This document shows, one piece after another, positions 9,036 through 19,082 of a DNA stretch of 64,000 nt. The stretch is from positions 3,084,175-3,148,174 of the forward strand of contig NZ_CP036425.1 of NCBI RefSeq assembly GCF_007747445.1, in the 5' to 3' direction. A model generated the notes under the pieces. That model did no database searches. It was not told the origin of the DNA and saw nothing but the letters and a program-made list of their open reading frames with translations. This DNA is from Poriferisphaera corsica (GTDB taxonomy: Bacteria > Planctomycetota > Phycisphaerae > Phycisphaerales > Phycisphaeraceae). The stretch's first letter is position 1; the number at the start of each line of letters is the position of its first letter. The translations under genes and the position numbers were made by a program.

Positions 9036-10550
9036 CCTTCCATTAGACCGATTCAAGATCCAACTCACCCCAACAGCAACACACACATTCATCGCCAACC
9101 CATACAACCCAGCATGTACATCAAACAGCCGCCCATCCTCCAGCATGACCCGCAGCGCCAGCATCACAGCCAACCCCGCGATAAGCCCAGCCAACACCCC
9201 CTCCGAGCGAAGCCCTTTCCAATGCATCCCCAACATGAACGCGGGAGCAAGCTGCGCCAACCCTTCCAATTTCAAATCCAGCAAATCGATCAACGTTAAA
9301 TCTAAATCAGTCGCCTCAAGTAGTAACGCACCCCCCCCAAGCAACACCACCAATACCCATGCTGTCACCTTCCCGATCCTCATCAACGTTGCCTCTTTTA
9401 AGTCATATTTCCCTAGAAAATCCTTCGTAATCATGCTCGACATCGTCAGCAGCGCCGAATCAGCCGTCGACATAATCGCCGCCACGACCGCACCACTCAG
9501 CAAAACCGACAGACAATATCCAACAAACCCGCTGCCCTGTATATCACCCAAGATCACCGCAAAAACTTTGTCCGCGCTCGCCCCGCTCAGGCCTTCATAC
9601 CTATCCGTCGCATAGACCCCAATCACCACCATTACCAGCGTTGTAAACAGCGGCAAAAACACCATCACACACAAACTTTTTTTCAAAACAGCAACCTGCT
9701 TCGCCGCATAAATCCGCTGAATTGCCTGCGGATATAGTGATGCCCCAATCCCCGCCACCAGCACATAACTCATCCACCTCAGATTCCCACTCACCCCCGG
9801 CGGCAGCACCTTCAACTGATCCATCATATCTCCCGACATCATCCGTTCCGTCACAGCGCCCATCCCACCAAACTTCCAAACAATCAACACCATCACACCA
9901 CCAAATCCGCACAGCATCACCAACCCCTGAATCATGTCCGTCCATGCCACCGCACGAAACCCGCCCAGTGTCTCATAGATCAACATCACGAGCGCCAGCC
10001 CCACCACTCCCAACAAAAACGTCCAACCGATCCCCGCATTCGCACCTGTTTCCATCATGCCCCAATCCCCCAACACTCCTTCAAACGCCCTCCCCATCGC
10101 CGTCATCTGCGCCAGCATAAAATTTCCAAGCGCATACAACATCACCACTGACCCCGCCAAACTCATCACGCGACTCTCATACCGCATCTCCAAATAATCA
10201 CTCGGCGTCACAAACCCCTCTCGCCTTGCCAACGGATACAACTTCGGCGCATACAACAAATAAAACACCACCACCATCATCATAATGTAAACAAACTGTA
10301 ACCAAACCCATCCCTCACGATACGCACCCCCAACCAAACCAAACAACGTATTACCGCTGTACTGCGTTGCATACAGCGTAAACAACAACACAAAAAAACC
10401 AACCCCGCGCCCGCCCAGATAGAAATCGCTCAGCGTCTTCTCGCCTCGCTTCAAATACCCCCAATACCCAACCAACAGCAGCGACAGCAGATACGCCACC
10501 ATAAACACAACCCCGCCCACACCATACCCACCTTGATTCACACCTCCCAT
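9024..10550 (-). CDS. Sodium:solute symporter (SSS family)
   Basis: A 508-residue inner-membrane symporter. Family landmarks are the N-terminal FYLGGRGVGFFVLLFTLYATQYSGNT segment, the TPSDYLEMRYESRV motif and a GGFRAVAWTDMIQG motif. About thirteen hydrophobic helices span the protein. It is different from the YidK-like symporter at 1.1 kb and looks closer to the PanF/proline branch. The start codon overlaps the stop of the small membrane protein upstream (TGATG), indicating translational coupling. The substrate is unknown; the linked exported GxGYxYP protein hints at a carbohydrate-related solute. Confidence 0.86.
   Translation of the reverse strand: MGGVNQGGYGVGGVVFMVAYLLSLLLVGYWGYLKRGEKTLSDFYLGGRGVGFFVLLFTLYATQYSGNTLFGLVGGAYREGWVWLQFVYIMMMVVVFYLLYAPKLYPLARREGFVTPSDYLEMRYESRVMSLAGSVVMLYALGNFMLAQMTAMGRAFEGVLGDWGMMETGANAGIGWTFLLGVVGLALVMLIYETLGGFRAVAWTDMIQGLVMLCGFGGVMVLIVWKFGGMGAVTERMMSGDMMDQLKVLPPGVSGNLRWMSYVLVAGIGASLYPQAIQRIYAAKQVAVLKKSLCVMVFLPLFTTLVMVVIGVYATDRYEGLSGASADKVFAVILGDIQGSGFVGYCLSVLLSGAVVAAIMSTADSALLTMSSMITKDFLGKYDLKEATLMRIGKVTAWVLVVLLGGGALLLEATDLDLTLIDLLDLKLEGLAQLAPAFMLGMHWKGLRSEGVLAGLIAGLAVMLALRVMLEDGRLFDVHAGLYGLAMNVCVAVGVSWILNRSNGRLVG
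9032..9046. repeat. CTAA-N7-TTAG dyad
   Basis: CTAACCTTCCATTAG, spanning the DUF1223 gene's stop codon and reaching into the short convergent overlap zone. Confidence 0.5.
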
Positions 10551-10795
10551 CAGCCGCCCCTCCTCAAATCTTCTGACTCGCCCACCTCATCATCTAATGC
10601 CTGATTAGTCCACAGCGTATAGGTAACCCAAACCGTCCACCCCGCCAATCCTGTAGCCGCCAGCACACTCACCAACACCCACATCGGCACCCCAAAAACG
10701 ACATCCATACCACCCCCCACCCACCGCCAATACCACGGCAAGCCGATCCCCAAAAACACCCCATAACCTATCACAGCCCATCGTACATTCATCAC
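10550..10795 (-). CDS. Small membrane protein, DUF3311-like
   Basis: An 81-residue protein with two hydrophobic helices separated by a short loop containing VVFGVPMWVLVS, and an acidic C-terminal tail. Small proteins of this design (DUF3311) are commonly encoded immediately before SSS symporters. Here the stop codon overlaps the symporter start by one base, so it is probably a subunit or assembly partner of that transporter. The DUF assignment is by resemblance only; the gene pairing is seen directly. Confidence 0.68.
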   Translation of the reverse strand: MMNVRWAVIGYGVFLGIGLPWYWRWVGGGMDVVFGVPMWVLVSVLAATGLAGWTVWVTYTLWTNQALDDEVGESEDLRRGG

Positions 10796-10849
10796 TCCTA
10801 CCTTATCGTCCTGCGTCCCCCATTTCCCAAATTATCTCACCCACCCCAT

Positions 10850-12598
10850 TCACCGCGTCTCCCTCTTTTTCGCATCCCGCAACATCTCAACCAAACGCCT
10901 CGGCGACACCACCTCAACATCATCACCCAATAACGCCGCACACCGCACCGCCGCCTCATACCCCGCAACACCACCACCAAAATCACTCCACGCATGCACC
11001 GACACCCAAGTAAACCGTTCCCATCCTCGCTTTTTCTTTTTCGATGCCCACGCCTCAATCGTCTTCGCCACATGCTTCGGCGACCCCTCATACTCATTCT
11101 CCCACGGCAACTTCCATATCGACGTTAGCGACGACAACACCGGCACAATCCCCCTCTCTTTCCCTTCTTTAATACCCCTCTTAACCCCTGCTTCACCTCC
11201 AACAAAAATCACACGACCCTGCCCCGCCGCATACGGCGAATACTGCACCGCAAAAATCCCCTTCAGCCCCGCATTCACCTTCGCATAGATCTCATAACTC
11301 CGCTTCGCCGCCTCGGAATCCCATCTCTGTGAGAACAACCCCACATGCTCAACACCCGTCACTGCCGACGTTTTAGCAAAACGCTTCGCCAATTTCTCTA
11401 CCCCTTTGCGCGGCATACGATCCACATAAAAATAACCGCCCCCATTCTGATCCACCACCGTCTCATTCTCCTTTAATCGCTCAATATTCTGCCGCCATAC
11501 CGCCGGGCTCGCCTCAAGCAAATCGCGGCTACACATCCCCCAACCAAACGGGATCGCTCCCCGGTTCTTCGCGCCATACCATTTCTCATCCGACGTAAAC
11601 CCGCCCATCATCCAACACAAATTATCCCCATCACTCATCATAAATGCCACGTAATGCTTCCCCGCCTCATCCACAACCGCCTCAGCACGCTCAACCTCAT
11701 CAACCCGCAATACATCCTCAATCTTCAATGCCCCCGACGCAAGAATCGGCATATTCAACGAATGATTCGCCGCAGACACACGCATACCAACCTTCGAACA
11801 AGCCTCAACAAAAACACTCTCCTCATTCAATCCCCAACCAAACATCATCCCACCCGATTCCGCTCGCTTCAATGCTTCATGCATTCCTCCCTTATTTGTA
11901 TCAATACCGATCATCGCTCTACTCGTAATTCCCATCGCCCGGCTCGTATGCAGATCCGGCGGCAGCATCATCAAATACTTTCGATCAAACCAATCACCAT
12001 ACCGCTCATACAACCAACCCATATCCTTATCCCGACAATCCACCAGTCGCTGCAAACCCATCGCTTTCACCCGCGATTCATCACCCGCCTCCACCGCAAC
12101 CGCATTCAAAACCCCGCACAACCCCGTCGCAATATTCACCGACAAATCCCCAGCATCTTCTGCCGTCGCTACTGTCTTTGTTTCTGAATACAGCACATAC
12201 CCCTTCACCAAACCCGCTTCGTGATAACGCCGCATCAAATCCCAAACACTTTGCTCGCCTTCCTCAATCGCAGCCCCCGTTCGCTCGGCCCAAATCTGTA
12301 ACCACTCCTCATACACCTCAATCCCAAACTCGATCCATAACCCATCCCACGACGCACCGCGCTCTCGCCCCTGCAAAGCCAACAATCCACTCAATGTTTG
12401 CTGCACAACAATCTCCCCCTGTGTGCTCGGCCGAATCATCCTGATCACCCGCGCTGGCTTGGGAATCGCCAGCCAGTCCAACTTCTCATACACACCAACA
12501 CGATCTTCACCACCCAACCCTTCATCCGCCCAACACACCTCAGAACCAAAACTTAAACCCATCGCAATCAACACAAGCAAACACATCAATCGATTCAT
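10850..12598 (-). CDS. Exported GxGYxYP-family protein
   Basis: A protein of about 582 residues. The ATG at 12598 is chosen because a signal peptide begins there (MNRLMCLLVLIAMGLSFG, cut near CWA-DE) and an AAGG site precedes it; an in-frame extension to 12739 has no such support. The middle holds YVAFMMSDGDNLCWMMGGF and the family-type NGGGYFYVDR motif, a variant of GxGYxYP. This family (PF14323) is a putative glycoside-hydrolase-like group, best known from Bacteroidetes and planctomycetes. The DUF3311-like and symporter genes follow within 54 bases on the same strand, suggesting a degrade-and-import unit. Confidence 0.74.
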   Translation of the reverse strand: MNRLMCLLVLIAMGLSFGSEVCWADEGLGGEDRVGVYEKLDWLAIPKPARVIRMIRPSTQGEIVVQQTLSGLLALQGRERGASWDGLWIEFGIEVYEEWLQIWAERTGAAIEEGEQSVWDLMRRYHEAGLVKGYVLYSETKTVATAEDAGDLSVNIATGLCGVLNAVAVEAGDESRVKAMGLQRLVDCRDKDMGWLYERYGDWFDRKYLMMLPPDLHTSRAMGITSRAMIGIDTNKGGMHEALKRAESGGMMFGWGLNEESVFVEACSKVGMRVSAANHSLNMPILASGALKIEDVLRVDEVERAEAVVDEAGKHYVAFMMSDGDNLCWMMGGFTSDEKWYGAKNRGAIPFGWGMCSRDLLEASPAVWRQNIERLKENETVVDQNGGGYFYVDRMPRKGVEKLAKRFAKTSAVTGVEHVGLFSQRWDSEAAKRSYEIYAKVNAGLKGIFAVQYSPYAAGQGRVIFVGGEAGVKRGIKEGKERGIVPVLSSLTSIWKLPWENEYEGSPKHVAKTIEAWASKKKKRGWERFTWVSVHAWSDFGGGVAGYEAAVRCAALLGDDVEVVSPRRLVEMLRDAKKRETR

Positions 12599-12953
12599 AA
12601 CCCGAACCTTTACACTTTCTTTGTCCAATTTTTGGCACAACATCACACCAACCACAACATAACACGGCCTTGCCAAATCAGCACCCGGCAACCCGTTGGT
12701 GCCAACAGCACGCCACATGCCAAATCTGCCGTTTGTCACAAAAAATCTTCACGCGCGCACAAAAGCGACTTTTCCCGACACAATCCACAGCGTCTTTGTG
12801 TTATAACGCGACACTTCGACTCATTCTCTACCCGCTTCTCACCAAACTTTGGGCAAAACCAACGTATTTTTGATCAGTATAAATCCTAAGTTTTTCCATT
12901 CTGTGCGCGCAGCCAAGCTTGCTTTTCCAAAACCCCACCTATATCCTTCCCGC
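12599..12953. other. Divergent intergenic region
   Basis: This region should hold the promoters of the GxGYxYP operon (minus) and the methyltransferase gene (plus). It contains the 13-mer ACGCGCGCACAAA at 12751-12763, which recurs exactly at 48833-48845, and a related CTGTGCGCGCAG near 12902. No reliable -10/-35 pair and no coding sequence could be defended. Confidence 0.45.
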
Positions 12954-13601
12954 ATGGCTTTTTCCGATCAAATCAAATTCCTTGCCGCGTTCATACGCAA
13001 TCCAAAGCACGTTGGCGCGATCGCTCCAAGCTCACCCGCACTCGCAAAAGCCATGGTTGATGACCTGCAAGTCCCTGATACACATACCATTGCGGAATTC
13101 GGGCCCGGCACAGGCCCATTCACCAACGCACTCAGCGACCGTTTTAAACGCGAAAACCGCCCCGCACACTACCTCGGCATCGAGCGCGATGAGAACTTCA
13201 TCCAAATCCTCCGTAACCGCTTCCCTGACATGAATTTCGTGCACGGCTCCGCGGAACACCTCCCCACATACCATTCCCAATCCAAACTACCACCTATCGG
13301 CGGCATCGTCTGCGGTCTCCCATTTGCCTCACTCCCCATCGTAGTGCAAGACTCTATCACCAGTATGCTCAATGACTTACTGCAACCTGGGACGGTCTTT
13401 CGTACGTTTCAATATGTGCATGCTTACCCACTTCCCACTGCGATTCGATTCCGCAGACGCATGAAAAACATGGGTTTGCAAATGCAAAAACGCAAAGTCA
13501 TCTTCAATAACATCCCCCCTGCCTACGTCCTCACATGGACCCGATCTGGCAAACTTGCACCGATCAACACTGATCCGCAAAGAGAATTAGCAAAAGCCTA
13601 G
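12954..13601 (+). CDS. Methyltransferase, PmtA/KsgA-like
   Basis: A 215-residue class I methyltransferase. The start at 12954 is preferred because the sequence MAFSDQIKFLAAFIRNPKHVGAIAPSSPALAKAM is the typical opening of PmtA-type phospholipid N-methyltransferases; a longer frame to 12849 is possible, and no strong ribosome-binding site decides. Motif I is EFGPGTGPFT (residues 48-57), followed by GIERDENF and a GLPFASLP motif IV. The end (FNNIPPAYVLTWTR) also matches this group. It probably methylates phosphatidylethanolamine, in which case the window holds two candidate lipid methyltransferases. Confidence 0.75.
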   Translation: MAFSDQIKFLAAFIRNPKHVGAIAPSSPALAKAMVDDLQVPDTHTIAEFGPGTGPFTNALSDRFKRENRPAHYLGIERDENFIQILRNRFPDMNFVHGSAEHLPTYHSQSKLPPIGGIVCGLPFASLPIVVQDSITSMLNDLLQPGTVFRTFQYVHAYPLPTAIRFRRRMKNMGLQMQKRKVIFNNIPPAYVLTWTRSGKLAPINTDPQRELAKA

Positions 13602-13630
13602 CTTAAATCACTTATTATCAAGTCATTAAA

Positions 13631-15295
13631 TCAACGCGTTGGCACGGGCAACATACCTCTGCGGCGTGCATCTTCATGAATATCGATGGGCTGATCCTTG
13701 TCAGACGGTTCTGTGACACGCGGTTTTTTCACAGGTTTTTCATCACCCACTCTCTCATCTGACACATCCACCAACTCATACGCTTTGAGATGATCCAAAA
13801 CGATGCGGTTGCCGCGAATGAAAGCCACACGTCTCCCTGTTTGATCGATCGTAACCACTTTTACTTGTTCATCTTGCGAATCTGAAACCCAGATCACTTC
13901 TGGCCGCTTTGAAATGGGTTGTGTATCGATCAGCATAATGAGCTGCTTCTTATTTGCGTGCAGCGGAGTCATGTACTCGATCGTCGCGGCAAGAAATCGG
14001 CCATGAATCGACCTGAGGTCAACGGACTTCACATTGCGCGTTGAAATACGCCGAGTTGTGATCTTCGGATCAATGATCCCGATGCGTTCAAAGGGCGGAG
14101 CAAGGCTTGTGAATCTCATGTAGGTGGTTGATGGGTCATAGCTTACGTGCTGATGACTTTCAGCGACAATCACAGACGCTTCGAGCAAATTAGTCTGACT
14201 CGCCATCGCGATTGAATCGGTGTTCGTGAGTACCGTACGGCTCGGCAATTGCCCGCTGAAGAAACGCGAAAGCACTGAGTCATTAGCAAGGTTGTTTGGA
14301 ACTGATTGATTGACAGAGGATTGCGCGGTTTCTTGGAAAATATCCTCAGCTTTCAGAGGCTGTTTTTCTCTGGATTCCGCTTGATGGAGCAATTCGGGTT
14401 GTGCGTTTTCGAAGGAGACAACCGTCATGGCTGGCTCGGGCCAATCCAGACGTTCAACTTGGTTTTGCCCACGAGAAATTCGATCGTAGCTGACGTTGGT
14501 TTGTTCAATGTGGGGCGCTTGCGGTAACTCGATCATTGCCAGACGTTTGCTGTTTTCAAATGTCAGGATGAATGCACTGTCATTTGAGAATGTAATCTGA
14601 GGATTGGTGAGGGTGGTCTGCAATTCAAAGCGGCTGATCAAAGTGGGTTTGAATAAGTCCTGTGAATCGTAAACACTGAAAATATAGTGTGTTGCGTTCG
14701 GAGGTAAGACAGGATCGTCGATCAATATATCGTTGGTGGTTTGAGCAGCTTCACTCTGAAAGGTGCGTAAGGTTTGAGGTGTATCAACTCGTATGAGTCG
14801 TTGGTGATCGGCACGAAGTTGCCAGGCAAGCGCGTTTTTGACGGCGGAAAGGTAATAATCGGGCAGCGGCATATCAGGAAACAACGACCATAACTTTTTG
14901 TGTCTCAGTTTGTTACCGCGGCGATATCGGCTGACGGATTGAAATTTCTCGGTCTTAAAATCAAAGATTCGGCAGCCAAACTTCTGGTCAGACATTGATT
15001 CGATCAATTGCTGCGTTTGCGTTCTCGTGAGCGTCGGCATGTCTGAAGTAGATAGCTGCTGCTCAGTTAGCGAATCTGACTGCGGCTTCTGAATTATGGG
15101 GGTAAAAACAAGCAGTTGTTCGATGTCGGAGGTTGGGAATTCAAGACGATCGATGCGTTCGAGCCGTTCCTCGGGCATGTGGATGGAAAACTGCTGATTT
15201 GTTTGTAATGTTGCTTGAGGCGCTGCGAGGAGGGGCGCGCACGAAAGCAAAGGAACGACGAAAAGCAATAGTCTGCGAAGAGTTCGTGAACGCAT
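13631..15295 (-). CDS. Exported protein of unknown function
   Basis: A protein of about 555 residues that I do not recognise. Starting at 15295 gives a classic signal peptide (MRSRTLRRLLLFVVPLLSC, cut near LAA-P); an in-frame extension to 15496 adds a non-signal-like stretch. The mature part is hydrophilic and rich in Gln, Ser and Thr, with repeated short beta-strand-like segments (for example ISRFELQTTL, AFILTFENSKRLAMIEL, RRVAFIRGNRIVLDHL) that could form a beta-propeller. The C-terminal 50 residues are charged and probably disordered. It is divergent from lptD, and a shared envelope role is only a guess. Confidence 0.6.
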   Translation of the reverse strand: MRSRTLRRLLLFVVPLLSCAPLLAAPQATLQTNQQFSIHMPEERLERIDRLEFPTSDIEQLLVFTPIIQKPQSDSLTEQQLSTSDMPTLTRTQTQQLIESMSDQKFGCRIFDFKTEKFQSVSRYRRGNKLRHKKLWSLFPDMPLPDYYLSAVKNALAWQLRADHQRLIRVDTPQTLRTFQSEAAQTTNDILIDDPVLPPNATHYIFSVYDSQDLFKPTLISRFELQTTLTNPQITFSNDSAFILTFENSKRLAMIELPQAPHIEQTNVSYDRISRGQNQVERLDWPEPAMTVVSFENAQPELLHQAESREKQPLKAEDIFQETAQSSVNQSVPNNLANDSVLSRFFSGQLPSRTVLTNTDSIAMASQTNLLEASVIVAESHQHVSYDPSTTYMRFTSLAPPFERIGIIDPKITTRRISTRNVKSVDLRSIHGRFLAATIEYMTPLHANKKQLIMLIDTQPISKRPEVIWVSDSQDEQVKVVTIDQTGRRVAFIRGNRIVLDHLKAYELVDVSDERVGDEKPVKKPRVTEPSDKDQPIDIHEDARRRGMLPVPTR

Positions 15296-15767
15296 GTTGT
15301 TTTTCCCGGAAAAACAAGGTGTTTTATAGTTCTTGCGAGGCGGGTATGTGTTTAGGAGGGGCAGTGGTTCAATGAGGGATGAGGGCTTTGGAATGGGTTG
15401 GTTCATGATACGTGGGGATGGGAATTTACGGCAAGAGTTTTTATAGGGTAAGCTGGGATGATCAGAATTCAGCATGCTTCGCGGTTTGATTGCCATGATG
15501 CAAATTGCTGCTGAAGAAATAGATTGTGGGCAATCGGAAAGGATTATCTATTTTGCTTAGGTTTTTTTAAGATAGGTGCCATAAGGATTTCGGAATCACA
15601 TCGTCGCTTGTCTGAGTAGCTATGGATGCGGGTGTTGATGAGGTTTTGATTGGGTTGTTGGCGAAGTGGCGGGCTGGGTATTTGGTTGAGGTGTATTAAA
15701 GAAATGGTGGGGGAAGGGACGTGGACGTTTGGCTCAGGAAATCAGCAGGAAGTGAGACGCAGTCAGG
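15296..15767. other. Divergent intergenic region before lptD
   Basis: This 472-base gap lies between the exported-protein gene (minus) and lptD (plus). Open frames in it are weak and look unlike real proteins. The plus strand changes here from C-leaning to strongly G-rich. No terminator or recognisable regulatory motif was found. Confidence 0.4.
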
Positions 15768-18700
15768 ATGATAAAGCGGCATATAACGGCTTGGATGTGT
15801 TTATGCAGTGCAGGTTTGATGGTCACCGCCCCACAGTTGGCGGAGATCTGCTATGCGCAGCAAGATCCGGGACGATATGAAGGTGTGATTGATGAGGTTG
15901 AGGGGGATCTGAAAAAGAAGCCAAATGAGGAATCGTTCAGCGAGTTGGAAGACTTGGGTGCGCCGACGAATTTGGATGCACGCCAATTTAGTGATTTGGA
16001 AGCACCGTACGTTGATGGGGTAAGGACTAACACACCATTAGGCGAGCCGGTATTGTCGTTGGATGTGAATCTGGCGGCGAAGCGAACGCGGGTCTGGAAT
16101 GAAGGTGGCAATCAGGTTTTGCTGCTGGAGGAGGATGTGAAATTTTGGGTGGGCGCGTATTCGTTTCGGGCGAAGGGTGCAGTCGTGAGGGTGGCAACGG
16201 AAAGCTTGCCGGGGCGTGAGATTAAGCACGTTGCGGTGTATTTAGATCATGCGACGCCGGGGAATGTGCCGGGGAGTTTGGATGGGCCAGTGGTTGCCAG
16301 TGCACGCAAACTGCTGGTGACGGTGAGTTCATATGGGAAGATGAAGCTGCTGACTGATTTGATGCAGGAAGGTGTTGAGAAAAGTGAGTTGGTGGAGAAG
16401 GCGGAGACGCGGTTTGCGCGTTATGACGCGAGCCAAGAACAGGTGTTGGAAAGAACGAAACTTCGGCCGGTGTTCAGCCCTGAGCAGTTTGCGATCAGGA
16501 ATGCGCGGCGCAAAGCATTGGGTGTGGAGATTTCGGAGGCAGACAAAGAGTTCATTCGATTGGCTAATGCACAGTTAGAGCATGAAGTACTCAGCAGACA
16601 AGAGATTGAAAGTGGAGATCGTGAGATCGCGACGATTGCGAAGCCGGAAGTGGCGGCGGCAAGAAGAGAACGGATCAGAGCGTTAGAGGGGGCGTCACCT
16701 GAGCCAGCGATTTTACCGGCGCAGGGATCGCTATCGTACGGGCCGATCAAGATTTTCAGCTCACAACAGATTGGGGAACCGGGCTCGGGACAGAGAGCAT
16801 TAATGTTCTTGGGTGGTGTTGATCTGACGTATGAAGACTATGCGAGAAGCTTGTCGGTTTCATTGCGTGCACAGAAGGCTGTGATCATTATTGATGAGAA
16901 CAAGCTGCGTGGCGGGGATGATGACGAAGTGAATGCGAGCGTAGGCGGGGAGCTTGCGGGCAAGGGGATTTTGGGGATCTATCTTGAGAATAGTGTGCAG
17001 ATAAGTGATGGTGATTATACGATCCGAGCTCCGCGGGTTTATTACGATCTGATGGAGAATAAGGCGTTGGTGCTTGATGCGGTGATGTATACGTATGATG
17101 ATCAGATGAAGTTGCCGTTGTATGTGCGTGCGGAGGCGCTGAGGCAGACTAGTGCGAATAGTTGGAATGCTGAGGAAGCGCGTTTTACAACGAGTGAGTT
17201 TGGGGAACCGCACTTTGCGATTGCGGCGGGAGAGGTGACGATTGACAGGCGTGAAACACCGGGTGGTACAGATCGGTATTTCTTAGCATCGAAACATAAT
17301 CGTGGCGAGGTATTTGGGACGCCATTGGTTTATTTCCCGTACATAGCGGGTGAGTATTATGATGTTCCGTTGCGTGATGTGAGGGGTGGTTTTAACAGTC
17401 GATTTGGTTTATTTTTTGAGACGGGCTGGGACATGTTCTCGCTTTTCGGGAAGGAGAAGCCTGAGAATGTTGATGCGGTGGGTAAGCTTGGGTATTTGGG
17501 TGTACATAATTTGTCGTTGGGATTGGATGCGGATTATGACACGGAGACGATGTACGGTGAATTCAAGAGTTATATGATCCCGATTGATGGTGGTGAGGAT
17601 GTCTTAGGTGAGGGGCGCCGAGATGTGAATCGTAGTGGTGATACGCGTGGGTTTGAGACTTGGAAGCACAGGCAGTATTTGCCGGACAATATTGAGCTGT
17701 CATTGCAGGCGTCATGGGTTTCTGACAATACGTTCTTAGAGGAATTTTTCCCGAGAGAAGCGTATGAAGCGCAGCAGTATCAGGCGAGTGGATATGTAAA
17801 GACGAATGAAGATAATTGGCTGGTGAGTGGTGTTGCGAAGACGAATTTGAATAGTTTTACGCCTCAATTGACGTATTTGCAGGCACCGGGATATGTGGTG
17901 GACAAGTTGCCAGAGATTCAGGCAACGACGGCTCCGTTTACGTTGTTTAATGAGACGGTGAATTGGTATAGCCAATCGAGTTTGAGCCGCATGCGTGTGA
18001 GGGCGGGAACGGATACGCCGGAAAGCCGCGGCTTTGAGCAGGTGCCGAGTGAGGAGATTTTCGGGATACCGCCGAACCAGACGTTTAAGAGTTATATTGA
18101 GGGTTTGGGTGTGCCGACGAACTATGTGCTGCGTGCTGATACGCGGCATGAGTTGAGTATGCCTGTGGAGATAAATGAATGGTTGAACTTTGTGCCTTAT
18201 GTTGTGGGTCGCGTGACGGCGTACGACAGGACGTTTGAAGAGTTTAATGATGGGAATGGTGCGAACGATACGGTGAGGCTGTGGGGGATGGTCGGGGGCC
18301 GCCTTAATACGGAGTTTTCGAAGGTTTGGACAACACGGAGCAATCCGGTGCTGAATACGAATGGTATTCGTCACGTGTTTGAGCCTTATATGAATATTTG
18401 GACAGTGGGAACGACGATTCAGGATCAGGATTTGCCAATCTTTGATTATGACGTTGAACGAATTGACCAAGGTACGGGTGTGGCGGTTGGTGCAAGAAAT
18501 ACGTTGCAGACGAAGCGTGGCGGGCCGGGGCGTTGGCGGGATGTGGATTGGATTATGTGGGATGCTCGGTATGTACAGCGATGGGATGAAGGATTCCCAG
18601 AGTTCAGGATTCCGAGGTACTACAACTATCATCCGGAGTATTCGATTGGTGGGAGTCACTTCTATAGCGAATTGCTATGGATGGTGAGTGATAATGTGGC

Positions 18701-19082
18701 GATGATGGGTGAGCTGACTTGGGGGAATGAGTTTGATGAGGTGGTGCAGTGGCGTGTGAATGGGACGATCAACCATACGCCGCGGTTTGGAACGTTTGTG
18801 AACTACGAAGAGATTCCGGTGTTGAGTAGCCGGCTGCTGACGTATGGTTTTACGTACAGGCTTGCGACGAAATACATGGTGCATTTCTTGCAGCGGTTGG
18901 ACTTGGATAATGATGAATCACGGCGAATTGGTGTTAATTTGGACAGAAAGCTGCCACGCTTTGTGTTCAGGGTGAATGTGATCCTCGACGTTGTGGATAA
19001 CGAGCAGTTGTTCAATGTGCAATTGATTCCGGACGGATTGGGCGGCCAAACGAATTGGGCGGCAACACCGCTGCAATTCTAA
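15768..19082 (+). CDS. lptD: LPS-assembly protein LptD-like outer-membrane protein
   Basis: A 1104-residue protein, larger than the usual 750-900. A signal peptide (about residues 1-30) is followed by an unusual acidic, helical N-terminal region (to about 330). An OstA/LptA-like beta-jellyroll comes next (about 340-500; SVSLRAQKAVIII, GIYLENSVQISDGDYTIRAPRVYYDLMENKALVLDAVMY). The LptD C-terminal barrel follows, opening with PLVYFPYIAGEYYDVPLRD and ending in alternating aromatic strands with a terminal Phe, as outer-membrane barrels do. It would insert lipopolysaccharide into the outer leaflet. LptE is not adjacent. Two CTAA-N7-TTAG dyads lie inside the gene. An intrinsic terminator follows the stop. 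Confidence 0.8.
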   Translation: MIKRHITAWMCLCSAGLMVTAPQLAEICYAQQDPGRYEGVIDEVEGDLKKKPNEESFSELEDLGAPTNLDARQFSDLEAPYVDGVRTNTPLGEPVLSLDVNLAAKRTRVWNEGGNQVLLLEEDVKFWVGAYSFRAKGAVVRVATESLPGREIKHVAVYLDHATPGNVPGSLDGPVVASARKLLVTVSSYGKMKLLTDLMQEGVEKSELVEKAETRFARYDASQEQVLERTKLRPVFSPEQFAIRNARRKALGVEISEADKEFIRLANAQLEHEVLSRQEIESGDREIATIAKPEVAAARRERIRALEGASPEPAILPAQGSLSYGPIKIFSSQQIGEPGSGQRALMFLGGVDLTYEDYARSLSVSLRAQKAVIIIDENKLRGGDDDEVNASVGGELAGKGILGIYLENSVQISDGDYTIRAPRVYYDLMENKALVLDAVMYTYDDQMKLPLYVRAEALRQTSANSWNAEEARFTTSEFGEPHFAIAAGEVTIDRRETPGGTDRYFLASKHNRGEVFGTPLVYFPYIAGEYYDVPLRDVRGGFNSRFGLFFETGWDMFSLFGKEKPENVDAVGKLGYLGVHNLSLGLDADYDTETMYGEFKSYMIPIDGGEDVLGEGRRDVNRSGDTRGFETWKHRQYLPDNIELSLQASWVSDNTFLEEFFPREAYEAQQYQASGYVKTNEDNWLVSGVAKTNLNSFTPQLTYLQAPGYVVDKLPEIQATTAPFTLFNETVNWYSQSSLSRMRVRAGTDTPESRGFEQVPSEEIFGIPPNQTFKSYIEGLGVPTNYVLRADTRHELSMPVEINEWLNFVPYVVGRVTAYDRTFEEFNDGNGANDTVRLWGMVGGRLNTEFSKVWTTRSNPVLNTNGIRHVFEPYMNIWTVGTTIQDQDLPIFDYDVERIDQGTGVAVGARNTLQTKRGGPGRWRDVDWIMWDARYVQRWDEGFPEFRIPRYYNYHPEYSIGGSHFYSELLWMVSDNVAMMGELTWGNEFDEVVQWRVNGTINHTPRFGTFVNYEEIPVLSSRLLTYGFTYRLATKYMVHFLQRLDLDNDESRRIGVNLDRKLPRFVFRVNVILDVVDNEQLFNVQLIPDGLGGQTNWAATPLQF

